Shown here: one piece after another, positions 16,370 to 24,477 of the stretch
Layout: every line of letters starts with the position of its first letter
Numbering within the stretch: position 1 is the stretch's first letter
Assembly (NCBI RefSeq): GCF_000166195.2
Contig: NZ_CM001403.1
Coordinates: 7,676,877-7,740,876, forward strand
Direction of reading: 5' to 3'
Origin: Mucilaginibacter paludis DSM 18603
GTDB taxonomy: Bacteria; Bacteroidota; Bacteroidia; Sphingobacteriales; Sphingobacteriaceae
Length of the DNA: 64,000 nt
Program-made: the position numbers and the translations under genes
Notes under the pieces: generated by a model
Seen by the model: only the letters and a program-made list of their open reading frames with translations
Databases searched by the model: none
Told to the model about the DNA's origin: nothing

Positions 16370-17614
16370 ATGTCTAAAGTATTGATTATAGGTGCTGGTA
16401 TTATGGGGCTTAGTTCCGCTTATTTTTTGCAAAAGGCGGGCTACGAGGTTACGATTCTTGAAAAAGGCGATCTGGCCGACAATTGTTCGTTCGGCAATGC
16501 TGGGATGATCGTTCCGAGCCATTTTGTGCCGCTGGCGGCGCCTGGTATGGTGAGCCAGGGAATAAGATGGATGTTTAACAGCAAAAGCCCATTTTATGTA
16601 CGTCCCTCGCTTAATGCGGACCTGATTTCCTGGGGAATGAAGTTTCTTAAAAATGCCAATACCAAACATGTAGAGGCATCTGCACAGCCTTTGACCGAGC
16701 TGTCGTTGCTCAGCAAAAGTCTTTATCAGGACCTTGCAAAAGAGCCCGGTTTTGATTTCGGCCTTTCGGAAAAGGGGATACTGATGTTTTATAAAACAGA
16801 GAAGGCGGCCGAAGAAGAAGCGCACCTGGCACAAAAAGGAAGAGAGCTTGGTTTAGATATGCAGGTGCTTAACGTTGCGGAATGCCTTGCACTACAGCCA
16901 GAGCTTCAACTGGATGTTTTGGGTGCCGTTCATTACCGTTGCGATGCGCATCTGTACCCCAATCAATTGATGGCTGTTTTGCTGAAACATCTCACTGAAA
17001 ATGGAGTGAAGATTGTACGCAACCACGAAGTAACCAAGATTGAAACCACTGGTAACGCGATTAGCCGTGTTTTTACTGCCGGAGAAGAATGGACTGCCGA
17101 TCAATATATTATAGCCGGAGGATCATTTTCGCCGTCGGTAGCCAAGCTGGTTAATTTAAAGGTATCTTTAATGCCCGGCAAAGGGTATTCGTTTATGGTT
17201 AAAGAACCAAACCAACGGATGCAGATCCCGGCTTTGCTTGCCGAAGCAAGGGTTGCTATCACCCCGATGAATGGCAACCTAAGATATGGAGGCACCATGG
17301 AACTGGATAAAATTAATAGCCGGATCAACATGAACCGCGTAAAAGGGATAGTACAATCCATACCAGCGTACTTTCCGGATTTGCGGCCAGATGTTCCAGC
17401 CGAGAAGGAGATCTGGTTCGGCTTCAGGCCTTCATCGCCAGATGGTTTGCCATATATTGGCCGGAGCTATAAATACAATAATTTAATTATGGCAACCGGG
17501 CATGGTATGATGGGTTTAAGCCTGGGCCCTGCCACTGGCTTATTGGTGAGCCAGATCATCAGTGGTGCTAAAACCAGTATAGACATTGAAGCATTTTCTC
17601 CCAATCGTTTTTGA
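16370..17614 (+). CDS. FAD-dependent D-hydroxyproline oxidase/dehydrogenase
   Basis: This 414-residue DadA/DAO-family flavoenzyme should oxidise cis-4-hydroxy-D-proline to 1-pyrroline-4-hydroxy-2-carboxylate, the substrate of the DapA-like enzyme. The FAD dinucleotide motif is at the N-terminus (VLIIGAGIMGLSSAYFLQKAG), followed by the family segment NAGMIVPSHFVPLAAPG. Near the C-terminus the FAD-binding end reads FRPSSPDGLPYIG then ATGHGMMGLSLGPATG. It is the last gene of the four-gene set, 40 bases after the epimerase, and is closed by a terminator hairpin. It is a single-subunit type. The electron acceptor (oxygen or quinone) cannot be told. Confidence 0.92.
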   Translation: MSKVLIIGAGIMGLSSAYFLQKAGYEVTILEKGDLADNCSFGNAGMIVPSHFVPLAAPGMVSQGIRWMFNSKSPFYVRPSLNADLISWGMKFLKNANTKHVEASAQPLTELSLLSKSLYQDLAKEPGFDFGLSEKGILMFYKTEKAAEEEAHLAQKGRELGLDMQVLNVAECLALQPELQLDVLGAVHYRCDAHLYPNQLMAVLLKHLTENGVKIVRNHEVTKIETTGNAISRVFTAGEEWTADQYIIAGGSFSPSVAKLVNLKVSLMPGKGYSFMVKEPNQRMQIPALLAEARVAITPMNGNLRYGGTMELDKINSRINMNRVKGIVQSIPAYFPDLRPDVPAEKEIWFGFRPSSPDGLPYIGRSYKYNNLIMATGHGMMGLSLGPATGLLVSQIISGAKTSIDIEAFSPNRF

Positions 17615-17687
17615 AAAGTGAAGATCTGTTGAGGGAATTGAACAGACGAATGCTATTTCGATCTGTTGTGTTAGAATAAGTATAAAA

Positions 17688-17720
17688 GGAGGACAACCAA
17701 AAAGGTTTTGTCCTCTTTTT
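17688..17720 (+). terminator. Rho-independent terminator of the hydroxyproline operon
   Basis: A GGAGGACAACC arm and a GGTTTTGTCCTC arm pair across an A5 loop (with a small bulge), followed by T5. A second small hairpin (AACAGA...TCTGTT, 17641-17667) precedes it. The remaining bases up to 17991 are AT-rich and form the AraC gene's upstream region, with no clear promoter found. Confidence 0.8.
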
Positions 17721-17991
17721 GCGTTTAATTAGTCCTGGTTTATTGCCTTATTAACTGGTGTTTCTGCAATAAGAGGTATTTTATGCAAAATTTTAAGTGA
17801 TTTAACTTTTTTGTTTGAATAATGTTAATGATTTGATATTTATTTTGAATTATTGATACTTTTTAAGTTGTAAAATATTTAATTAGTGTGCATCTTATCC
17901 AATTCTTCTCATATTTTATCTTAAATTAGCTGATGTTTTTGTTTTAAAGTTAAATTGCTGTAAATTACACTAACAATTTATTAACGCACCC

Positions 17992-18894
17992 ATGAAAGTA
18001 TTGCAGTTTACTATCCCCGTAGCTCACGACAAGAGTGTAATTATTGATCAGGTAGAGTTGCCTTATCATTACCCTTATTTGCATCGCCATAAGGAAGCGC
18101 AGATCACCTGGATACAGCAGGGAGAAGGTACTCTAATTGCCGGTAACAATATGCATGATTATAAACCTGGCGATATCTTTTTAATTGGAGCAAATTTGCC
18201 GCATCTGTTCAAAAGTAATCCCGAGTATTTTAAGCCGGGTAATAACAGGGGCATTAAGGCACTCACACTTTTCTTTAATCCGGATGGTATTTTGGCGGCT
18301 TTATTTAGTTTGCCTGAGATGAAAGCCTTTAAGATTTTTTTGCAACAGCACCAACAAGGCTTTAAAATTCCCGATCAGCAGTACCAACCGGTCACACAGT
18401 TTATGAATGCTGTTAAAAATACTACAGGCCCCGATCAGTTGATGCAATTTTTAAATCTGCTTAAAAGCATGCTGGCCATTAATACCAAATTGGAGCCGCT
18501 ATCTTCATATGGCGATATACCGGCAATAACCGAGAACGAGGGGATCAGGATAGGGAATATTTATAACTACATTATGCAGAATTACAGCGAGCCTATCACT
18601 TTAGAAGATGTTGCCAAAGCTGCATACATGACATCCGAATCTTTTTGCCGTTATTTTAAAAAGCATACGGGGCATACTTTTATCTCTTTTTTAAATGAGA
18701 TCAGGATCAACGAGGCGTGTAAAAAACTCACTGCGCATAAATTTGAAAGCATTTCTACGGTAGCCTATAAATGCGGATTTAAGAGTATCACCAATTTTAA
18801 CCGGGTTTTTAAATGCGTGATAGGAACGTCGCCGCGCGAGTATCTGGATAACTATATTAATAACGTGAGCAACGCAACCAAAATAGCCAGCTGA
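17992..18894 (+). CDS. AraC-family transcriptional regulator with cupin sensor
   Basis: This 300-residue regulator has an N-terminal cupin (about 15-100; HRHKEAQITWIQQGEGTL then YKPGDIFLIGANLPHLF) and a C-terminal pair of AraC helix-turn-helix motifs (about 195-290; TLEDVAKAAYMTSESFCRYF and ISTVAYKCGFKSITNFNRVF). The cupin suggests it binds a small ligand in the cytoplasm. It is placed directly after the hydroxyproline operon and before a peptidase gene, so control of those genes by hydroxyproline or a pathway intermediate is the simplest reading, but is inferred from position only. It has its own terminator. Confidence 0.92.
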   Translation: MKVLQFTIPVAHDKSVIIDQVELPYHYPYLHRHKEAQITWIQQGEGTLIAGNNMHDYKPGDIFLIGANLPHLFKSNPEYFKPGNNRGIKALTLFFNPDGILAALFSLPEMKAFKIFLQQHQQGFKIPDQQYQPVTQFMNAVKNTTGPDQLMQFLNLLKSMLAINTKLEPLSSYGDIPAITENEGIRIGNIYNYIMQNYSEPITLEDVAKAAYMTSESFCRYFKKHTGHTFISFLNEIRINEACKKLTAHKFESISTVAYKCGFKSITNFNRVFKCVIGTSPREYLDNYINNVSNATKIAS

Positions 18895-18981
18895 TTATTT
18901 GAAAATACTTTACATAAAGCCTTCCTCATTGCTTTTTCGCGTATCGGGATTAATCTGGAATGGTTAAAAAACTGCTAATAG

Positions 18982-19026
18982 AGGATAAGTTAAGTAATGA
19001 TGCTGTAGCTTATCCTTTTATTTTTG
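18982..19026 (+). terminator. Terminator after the AraC gene
   Basis: AGGATAAG (18982-18989) pairs perfectly with CTTATCCT (19009-19016) and is followed by TTTTATTTTTG. The end of this T-tract also reads TATTTTTG (19019-19026), a TAnnTTTG match that could double as the -7 element of the peptidase gene downstream. No matching -33 element was found. Confidence 0.65.
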
Positions 19027-19090
19027 TCTTAGGGATTTAGCGCCATGCTATTTCTCAATCTCATCATTTTTTCGTTTTTCTTCTTGCATC

Positions 19091-20914
19091 ATGATTTATT
19101 TAAGAAAAGATTCGGTTTTAAATACGTATCGGTTTTTGATTTTAGCCATCGCATTTTTCGGTACCATAGCCTGTTGTTTTGCAACCGCCGCCGCCCAAAC
19201 TATGGCTACTGCAGGTATGTACGAGCAGGCCAGCGAGGTTAGCGGTACAGTAGTGAGGTACGGGCAAGATATTACCGCTTTACAGGAATATTACTGGCCC
19301 TATAAGCTTAACCTAAAAGAGGAGGAGCAGTACAAGGACAGGGTGCTCAACTCGCCGGAACAGCGTAAAAGGTTAGTGGAGATCAATAACGACTATTTGA
19401 AGCAACTTGATAAAATCGATTTTAATTCTATCAGCATTTATGGTAAGGTTGATTACATCTTGCTTAAAAAGAAGATCAATTTTGAACTGGCAGCACTCCA
19501 AAAAGAAGAACAGCGATACAACAGCATCAAAAAGTATATCCCGTTTGCCGACGATATTTACCAGCTTGAGAAACAACGCCGACGCGGTATCACTATGGAT
19601 GGCAAGCAGGTGGCTTTACAGCTTACAGCCATCCTGAAACAACTCAAAGAGGACACTATCGCATTTGCTAAACTAACAGCGTTGGATATGCCCCTTGCCA
19701 TCACAACACAGCAGGCAGTAAGCGGACTCAAAAGCAGGCTCAAAAATTTTTACGATTTTTATGATACTTACGACCCCATGTTTACCTGGTGGGTACCCAC
19801 CCCATATAAAGGTTTGGATAGCGCTTTAACTTTATACGGCAAGCAGATTATCAAAAAGGCTAAATTTAGTACCACGCAAAAACCCGATAGCAGTGGCATT
19901 AAGGGCGTGCCAATTGGCAGGGACGACCTGATTAGCCAGTTAAATGCCGAAATGATACCGTACACGCCCGAGGAACTGATTCACTTGGCCAACAAGGAGT
20001 TTGCCTGGTGCGATAAGGAAATGCTCAAGGCATCGCAGGAAATGGGCTTTGGCAATGATTGGAAAAAGGCGCTGGAAAAAGTGAAAAACAGTTATGTTGA
20101 TCCGGGTAAACAGCCTGAGCTGATTTTAAAGCTATACAACGATGCTATTAACTTTATCAAAGCAAAAGATTTAATTACCATACCGCCCCTGGCCGAGGAA
20201 ACCTGGGGAATGGTTATGATGACACCGCAAAGGCAATTGGTGAACCCTTTTTTTACCGGAGGAAAAGAGATCAGTATATCTTACCCTACCAGTAACATGG
20301 CTGAGGGCGATAAACTGATGAGTATGCGGGGAAACAACCCGTATTTTTCGCGCGGAACAGTACAGCACGAATTGATACCGGGCCATAACCTGCAATATTT
20401 TACTAATAGCCGTTACAAAGCTTACAGGCAGGATTTTGCCACGCCATTCGCTATCGAAGGCTGGTCGTTATATTGGGAGCTGCTGCTTTATGACCAGGGT
20501 TTCGCCAAAACACCAGAGGAACGCATAGGCATGTTATTCTGGCGGATGCACCGCTGCGCCCGCATTATTTTTTCGCTCAATTACCACCTGGGCAATTGGA
20601 CCCCTCAGCAGTGCATCAACTTTTTGGTAGATAGGGTAGGCCACGAAAAGGCCAATGCCGAGGGTGAAGTAAGGCGCTCTTTTGAAGGCGGATATAGCCC
20701 ACTTTACCAGGTGGCCTACCTGATTGGCGGACTGCAACTGATGAGCCTGAAAAAGGAATTGGTAGACAGCGGCAAAATGACCTACAAACAATATAACGAT
20801 GCCGTTATCCATGAAAATCTAATCCCCATCGAGATGGTACGGGCAACCTTAAGAGGCGCACCGCTGAACAAGGACTTCAACACCAACTGGAAATTTTACA
20901 ATTTCAATCAATAA
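19091..20914 (+). CDS. DUF885-family secreted metallopeptidase-like protein
   Basis: This 607-residue protein belongs to the DUF885 family, all-helical M3/M32-like zincins. A signal peptide at about 1-36 (ending TAAAQ) directs it to the periplasm. The start is the ATG at 19091. The family zinc motif HExxPGH appears as HELIPGHNLQY, and the downstream glutamate region reads FAIEGWSLYWELLLYDQGF. Some characterised relatives are carboxypeptidases or dipeptidases. The specificity here is unknown. It lies between the hydroxyproline regulator and an amino-acid permease, so it probably trims Pro/Hyp-rich peptides. 48 bases separate it from the permease, consistent with cotranscription. Confidence 0.85.
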   Translation: MIYLRKDSVLNTYRFLILAIAFFGTIACCFATAAAQTMATAGMYEQASEVSGTVVRYGQDITALQEYYWPYKLNLKEEEQYKDRVLNSPEQRKRLVEINNDYLKQLDKIDFNSISIYGKVDYILLKKKINFELAALQKEEQRYNSIKKYIPFADDIYQLEKQRRRGITMDGKQVALQLTAILKQLKEDTIAFAKLTALDMPLAITTQQAVSGLKSRLKNFYDFYDTYDPMFTWWVPTPYKGLDSALTLYGKQIIKKAKFSTTQKPDSSGIKGVPIGRDDLISQLNAEMIPYTPEELIHLANKEFAWCDKEMLKASQEMGFGNDWKKALEKVKNSYVDPGKQPELILKLYNDAINFIKAKDLITIPPLAEETWGMVMMTPQRQLVNPFFTGGKEISISYPTSNMAEGDKLMSMRGNNPYFSRGTVQHELIPGHNLQYFTNSRYKAYRQDFATPFAIEGWSLYWELLLYDQGFAKTPEERIGMLFWRMHRCARIIFSLNYHLGNWTPQQCINFLVDRVGHEKANAEGEVRRSFEGGYSPLYQVAYLIGGLQLMSLKKELVDSGKMTYKQYNDAVIHENLIPIEMVRATLRGAPLNKDFNTNWKFYNFNQ

Positions 20915-20962
20915 CTCACTCAATCAACAAATCAATCAATAACAAAACCCCTCTGGCAATCC

Positions 20963-22420
20963 ATGGATGATAACACTACTTTCAAACCTTCGCTAAGACT
21001 GATAGATGCCACCATGCTGGTAGCCGGCAGCATGATAGGCTCCGGTATATTTATAGTTAGTGCCGATATTACCCGTAATGTGGGTAGTACAGGCTGGCTG
21101 ATATTTGTTTGGCTGATTACCGGGTTTATGACCCTTACTGCCGCTCTTAGTTATGGCGAGTTAAGTGCCATGTATCCCAAAGCAGGCGGCCAGTATGTTT
21201 ATTTGAAAGAAGCCTATGGCTCCTTAGTAGGTTTTTTATATGGGTGGAGCTTTTTTACCGTAATACAAACTGCTACTATAGCCGCAGTGGGTGTGGCTTT
21301 CTCCAAGTTTATGGCTTACCTGGTTCCGGCTGTAAGTGAAGATCATGTTTTGTTTAAAATACCTTTAGGTAACTATACGTTTGTTTTTAACGCCGCTCAG
21401 CTGGTATCAATCATCTTAATCATCCTGCTTACAGCTATCAATACCCAGGGCATCAAAAGCGGAAAGCGGATTCAAACTACCTTCACTTTAACCAAGCTGC
21501 TCAGTTTATTCGGCCTGATCATTTTCGGGTTTATCGCTCTGAAAGGCGATGTCTGGAAAGCAAACTGGAGCGGGGCATGGAACCTGCACGGGTTGATGAA
21601 AGGCGGCGGTATTCAGTCTTATACAACGGTTGCTGCTCTGGGTGCAATCGCCTCGTCCATGGTAGGCTCTATTTTCAGCAGCGACTCGTGGAATAATGTA
21701 ACTTTTATTGCCGGCGAGATCCGCAATCCTAAACGGAACATCGGGCTAAGCCTGGCCTTGGGCACCTTATTGGTTACCGTAATTTACATTGTCACTAATA
21801 TCATGTACACGGGCGTTCTCTCGCTTCATGAAATAGCTACTGCCGATAAAGACAGGGTGGCGGTGGCTGCTTCGCAACATATATTTGGCAGCGCAGGTAC
21901 TGTCATCATTGCGGTGCTCATCATGGTATCAACTTTTGGTTGTAACAATGGCTTAATTATGGCTGGGGCCAGGGTGTATTTTTCGATGGCTAAAGACAAG
22001 TTGTTTTTTAACAAAGCGGGCGTTTTAAATAAAAATTCGGTACCGGGTTATGGCCTCTGGGTGCAGTGCTTATTTGCGTGCCTCTGGGGCCTTAGCGGTA
22101 AGTATGGCGATCTGCTGGATATGATCTCGTTTGTGGTAGTTGTATTTTATATGCTCACCATCATCGGTATCTTTATTTTACGTAAAAAATACCCCAACGC
22201 CGAGCGCCCCTACAAGGCTTTTGGGTACCCGGTGCTGCCCATTTTATATGTGGTAATGGGGCTGGCTTTCTGTATTTTGCTCATTAAATTTAAGCCTAAC
22301 TATACCTGGCCCGGACTAATCATCACCTTGGCGGGTATACCTGCATATTACCTGATTATGCGCCGCCAAAAAACATTAAATCCCTTACCGCAACCCTTAG
22401 AAGGTCCGCTTGTTGAATAA
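20963..22420 (+). CDS. APC-family amino-acid permease
   Basis: This 485-residue inner-membrane transporter of the amino acid-polyamine-organocation superfamily has about 12-13 membrane segments. TM1 carries the unwound-helix motif GSMIGSGIFIVSADITRNVG, where the substrate binds in this fold. The segment SYGELSAMYPKAGGQYVYLKE is a further family hallmark (LAT/YkbA-like group). It follows the DUF885 peptidase and is close to the hydroxyproline operon, so import of free hydroxyproline, proline or a similar amino acid is plausible. The sequence alone does not give the substrate. Confidence 0.92.
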   Translation: MDDNTTFKPSLRLIDATMLVAGSMIGSGIFIVSADITRNVGSTGWLIFVWLITGFMTLTAALSYGELSAMYPKAGGQYVYLKEAYGSLVGFLYGWSFFTVIQTATIAAVGVAFSKFMAYLVPAVSEDHVLFKIPLGNYTFVFNAAQLVSIILIILLTAINTQGIKSGKRIQTTFTLTKLLSLFGLIIFGFIALKGDVWKANWSGAWNLHGLMKGGGIQSYTTVAALGAIASSMVGSIFSSDSWNNVTFIAGEIRNPKRNIGLSLALGTLLVTVIYIVTNIMYTGVLSLHEIATADKDRVAVAASQHIFGSAGTVIIAVLIMVSTFGCNNGLIMAGARVYFSMAKDKLFFNKAGVLNKNSVPGYGLWVQCLFACLWGLSGKYGDLLDMISFVVVVFYMLTIIGIFILRKKYPNAERPYKAFGYPVLPILYVVMGLAFCILLIKFKPNYTWPGLIITLAGIPAYYLIMRRQKTLNPLPQPLEGPLVE

Positions 22421-22465
22421 ACACCGGTAGGCGCGCGCCTTCCATAAAACACATATCATCATTAC

Positions 22466-22512
22466 AAAAACCGAGGCCAATATCTGTATGATACTGGCCT
22501 CGGTTTTTGTTT
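22466..22512. terminator. Bidirectional terminator between permease and aminopeptidase
   Basis: CCGAGGCCA (22471-22479) pairs with TGGCCTCGG (22495-22503), with A5 before and TTTTTGTTTT after. It therefore serves both converging genes. The stem is strong and GC-rich. Confidence 0.9.
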
Positions 22513-24287
22513 TATATAGCTTTCGCTTTTTGTTTCAGCCACAATTGTTCGTCGGTACTTAAATGTGGGCTTAATTTGTCATAAACCATCTGGTGATAGT
22601 TATTGAGCCACGCAACATTACTGCTTTCCAATAAATCCTTTTTTACCAAAGCGGTGTCTATTAGCGCCAGCGTTAAAGTTTCAAACGCATAAAACTCGGC
22701 AAAATCATTAACGGTATGGCTAACGGTTAATACCAGGTTTTCAATCCTTACGCCATGTTTGCCGGGCCTGTATATTCCAGGCTCAATAGACGTGATCATG
22801 CCTGTTTGCAGCGGTACAGCAGTATTGGCCGGACTTAAAGTCTGCGGCCCCTCGTGTACATTCAGATAAAAGCCTATGCCGTGCCCGGTGCCGTGCCCGT
22901 AATTAATAGCGTGTTCCCATAGTGAACGGCGGCAAATAGCGTCAATCTGGTAGCCACAGGTGCCCTTGGGATAAAGGGTTTTAGATCCCTCTATCATAGC
23001 CTTCAAAACCAGCGTGTAATCTGTTTTTTCATCCTCGGTGGGTTCGCCAAGCGGTATCATGCGGGTAATGTCGGTAGTTCCGTAAAAATACTGCCCGCCC
23101 GAATCAACCAGGAATAAACCTTTTTCCAAAATTTCCGAATCGCTTTCAGTTGTAGCCATATAATGCGGTAGGGCACCATGGGCCTGGTAGCCGCCTATGG
23201 TATTGAAGCTTATCCCGGCGAAGGTTTCCTGCTGTTCTCTGAATTTTTGTAACTGTGCGGAGGCCGATAATTCGGTAATTTTTATTTTGCCGATGTTTTG
23301 TTCCATCCACATAAAAAAACGGGTCATGGCTACGCCATCCTTAATCATAGCCGACCGCATTTGTTCAATTTCGGTAGAATTTTTCAGCGCTTTAAAGTGT
23401 GTTGTAGGGTTGATGTCCTGTACAACTATGGCCGATTGAGGTATAAGTTTGTATAAGCCAAAACAATTGCGTTTAGGGTCTATCAGGATATTGCAACTTT
23501 CGGGTAGGGCGCAGAGCTCCTTGTCGATATCCCCGTAAGGAAAAATTTGAACCCCGGCATGGTTTAATAAAGCGGTATCTGCCGCTGTCAGTTTTTCCGG
23601 ATCCATAAAAATTGAAGCGGAGTTAAAGCTGACCAGGGCGAAACTTAATACTACCGGGTTATAACTCACATCACCACCCCTGATGTTAAACAGCCAGGCA
23701 ATATCATCTAAGGATGAGATCAGGTGATGGTCGGCTTTAGCGGCCTTCATGGCGGCTCTAAGGCGCTTCAATTTATCTTCAACAGTTTCGCCGGCAAATT
23801 GAGCATCGATACAGAAAGCCGGTGCTTTGGGTAAGGCAGGCCGGTCCGCCCATATATGGGCTAAAAGATCCTCGCTTTTAAAAATAATTTGTTTATCAGC
23901 CAATTGCTTTTGCAGTAATTCGCCCAGTAAAACCGATAATAATCGGTCGTTAAATGCAACAACAGCATGGTCATCCAGTACGTCTGCCAACCAGTCGATA
24001 TACTCCGGCACGTGCTGAACTTTCAGCTTAACCAGCTCATAGCCGGTATCCTGCAATTGTTCTCCGGCCTGTACAAAGTATCTGAAATCCGTCCATAGTC
24101 CGGCAAAATCGAGCGTGATTACCAATGTGCCTGCCGAACCGGTAAATCCGGAAGCAAATTGAAGGCATTTGTAGTAGTCGGGCAAATACTCACTGATGTG
24201 TGGGTCAGCGGAGGGGATGATATAGGCGGAAATACCCTTATCCTTCATTTGCTCGCGTATGGCTGCGAGTTTTTGTTTATATGTCAT
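22512..24287 (-). CDS. Xaa-Pro aminopeptidase (M24B)
   Basis: This 591-residue cytoplasmic metallopeptidase removes an N-terminal residue that precedes proline. It has the three-domain layout of the APP1-like group: two creatinase-like N-domains (about 1-300) and a pita-bread catalytic domain (about 310-540). Metal ligands are visible: two Asp in FLVDSGGQYFYGTTDITRM, His in GHGTGHGIGF, and Glu in SIEPGIYR and RIENLV. There is no signal peptide. It would act on peptides brought in by the POT transporter. Convergent with the permease and divergent from the alpha-galactosidase. In many Bacteroidota this is a lone housekeeping gene, so its place here may be partly chance. Confidence 0.95.
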   Translation of the reverse strand: MTYKQKLAAIREQMKDKGISAYIIPSADPHISEYLPDYYKCLQFASGFTGSAGTLVITLDFAGLWTDFRYFVQAGEQLQDTGYELVKLKVQHVPEYIDWLADVLDDHAVVAFNDRLLSVLLGELLQKQLADKQIIFKSEDLLAHIWADRPALPKAPAFCIDAQFAGETVEDKLKRLRAAMKAAKADHHLISSLDDIAWLFNIRGGDVSYNPVVLSFALVSFNSASIFMDPEKLTAADTALLNHAGVQIFPYGDIDKELCALPESCNILIDPKRNCFGLYKLIPQSAIVVQDINPTTHFKALKNSTEIEQMRSAMIKDGVAMTRFFMWMEQNIGKIKITELSASAQLQKFREQQETFAGISFNTIGGYQAHGALPHYMATTESDSEILEKGLFLVDSGGQYFYGTTDITRMIPLGEPTEDEKTDYTLVLKAMIEGSKTLYPKGTCGYQIDAICRRSLWEHAINYGHGTGHGIGFYLNVHEGPQTLSPANTAVPLQTGMITSIEPGIYRPGKHGVRIENLVLTVSHTVNDFAEFYAFETLTLALIDTALVKKDLLESSNVAWLNNYHQMVYDKLSPHLSTDEQLWLKQKAKAI

Positions 24288-24304
24288 GATAGTACGTTAT
24301 AACG

Positions 24305-24340
24305 CAAAAGTACAATTTGCACGCTTGCCGTCATATCAAA
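24305..24340 (-). promoter_or_regulatory. Candidate promoter of the Xaa-Pro aminopeptidase gene
   Basis: On the minus strand TACTTTTG (24312 to 24305) matches TAnnTTTG, and a TTTG lies at 24340-24337. The spacer of 24 is longer than usual. It would give a short leader before the ATG at 24287. Confidence 0.35.
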
Positions 24341-24441
24341 TCTTAGCCCCTTGTTGTTATATATTGTTTTGGCTTTGTATTCCAGCTAAAATGTTGCGGC
24401 TGTTTACTAAGATAGAGCCATAAAGCGGCCATGTTTAAGCC

Positions 24442-24449
24442 TAAATTTG
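24442..24449 (+). promoter_or_regulatory. Candidate -7 element of the GH27 gene
   Basis: TAAATTTG matches the Bacteroidetes TAnnTTTG element 28 bases before the ATG at 24478. No TTG was found at the expected -33 place, so support is partial. Confidence 0.35.
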
Positions 24450-24477
24450 TTATATCATCATCCCTGTTTTAGTTGCC

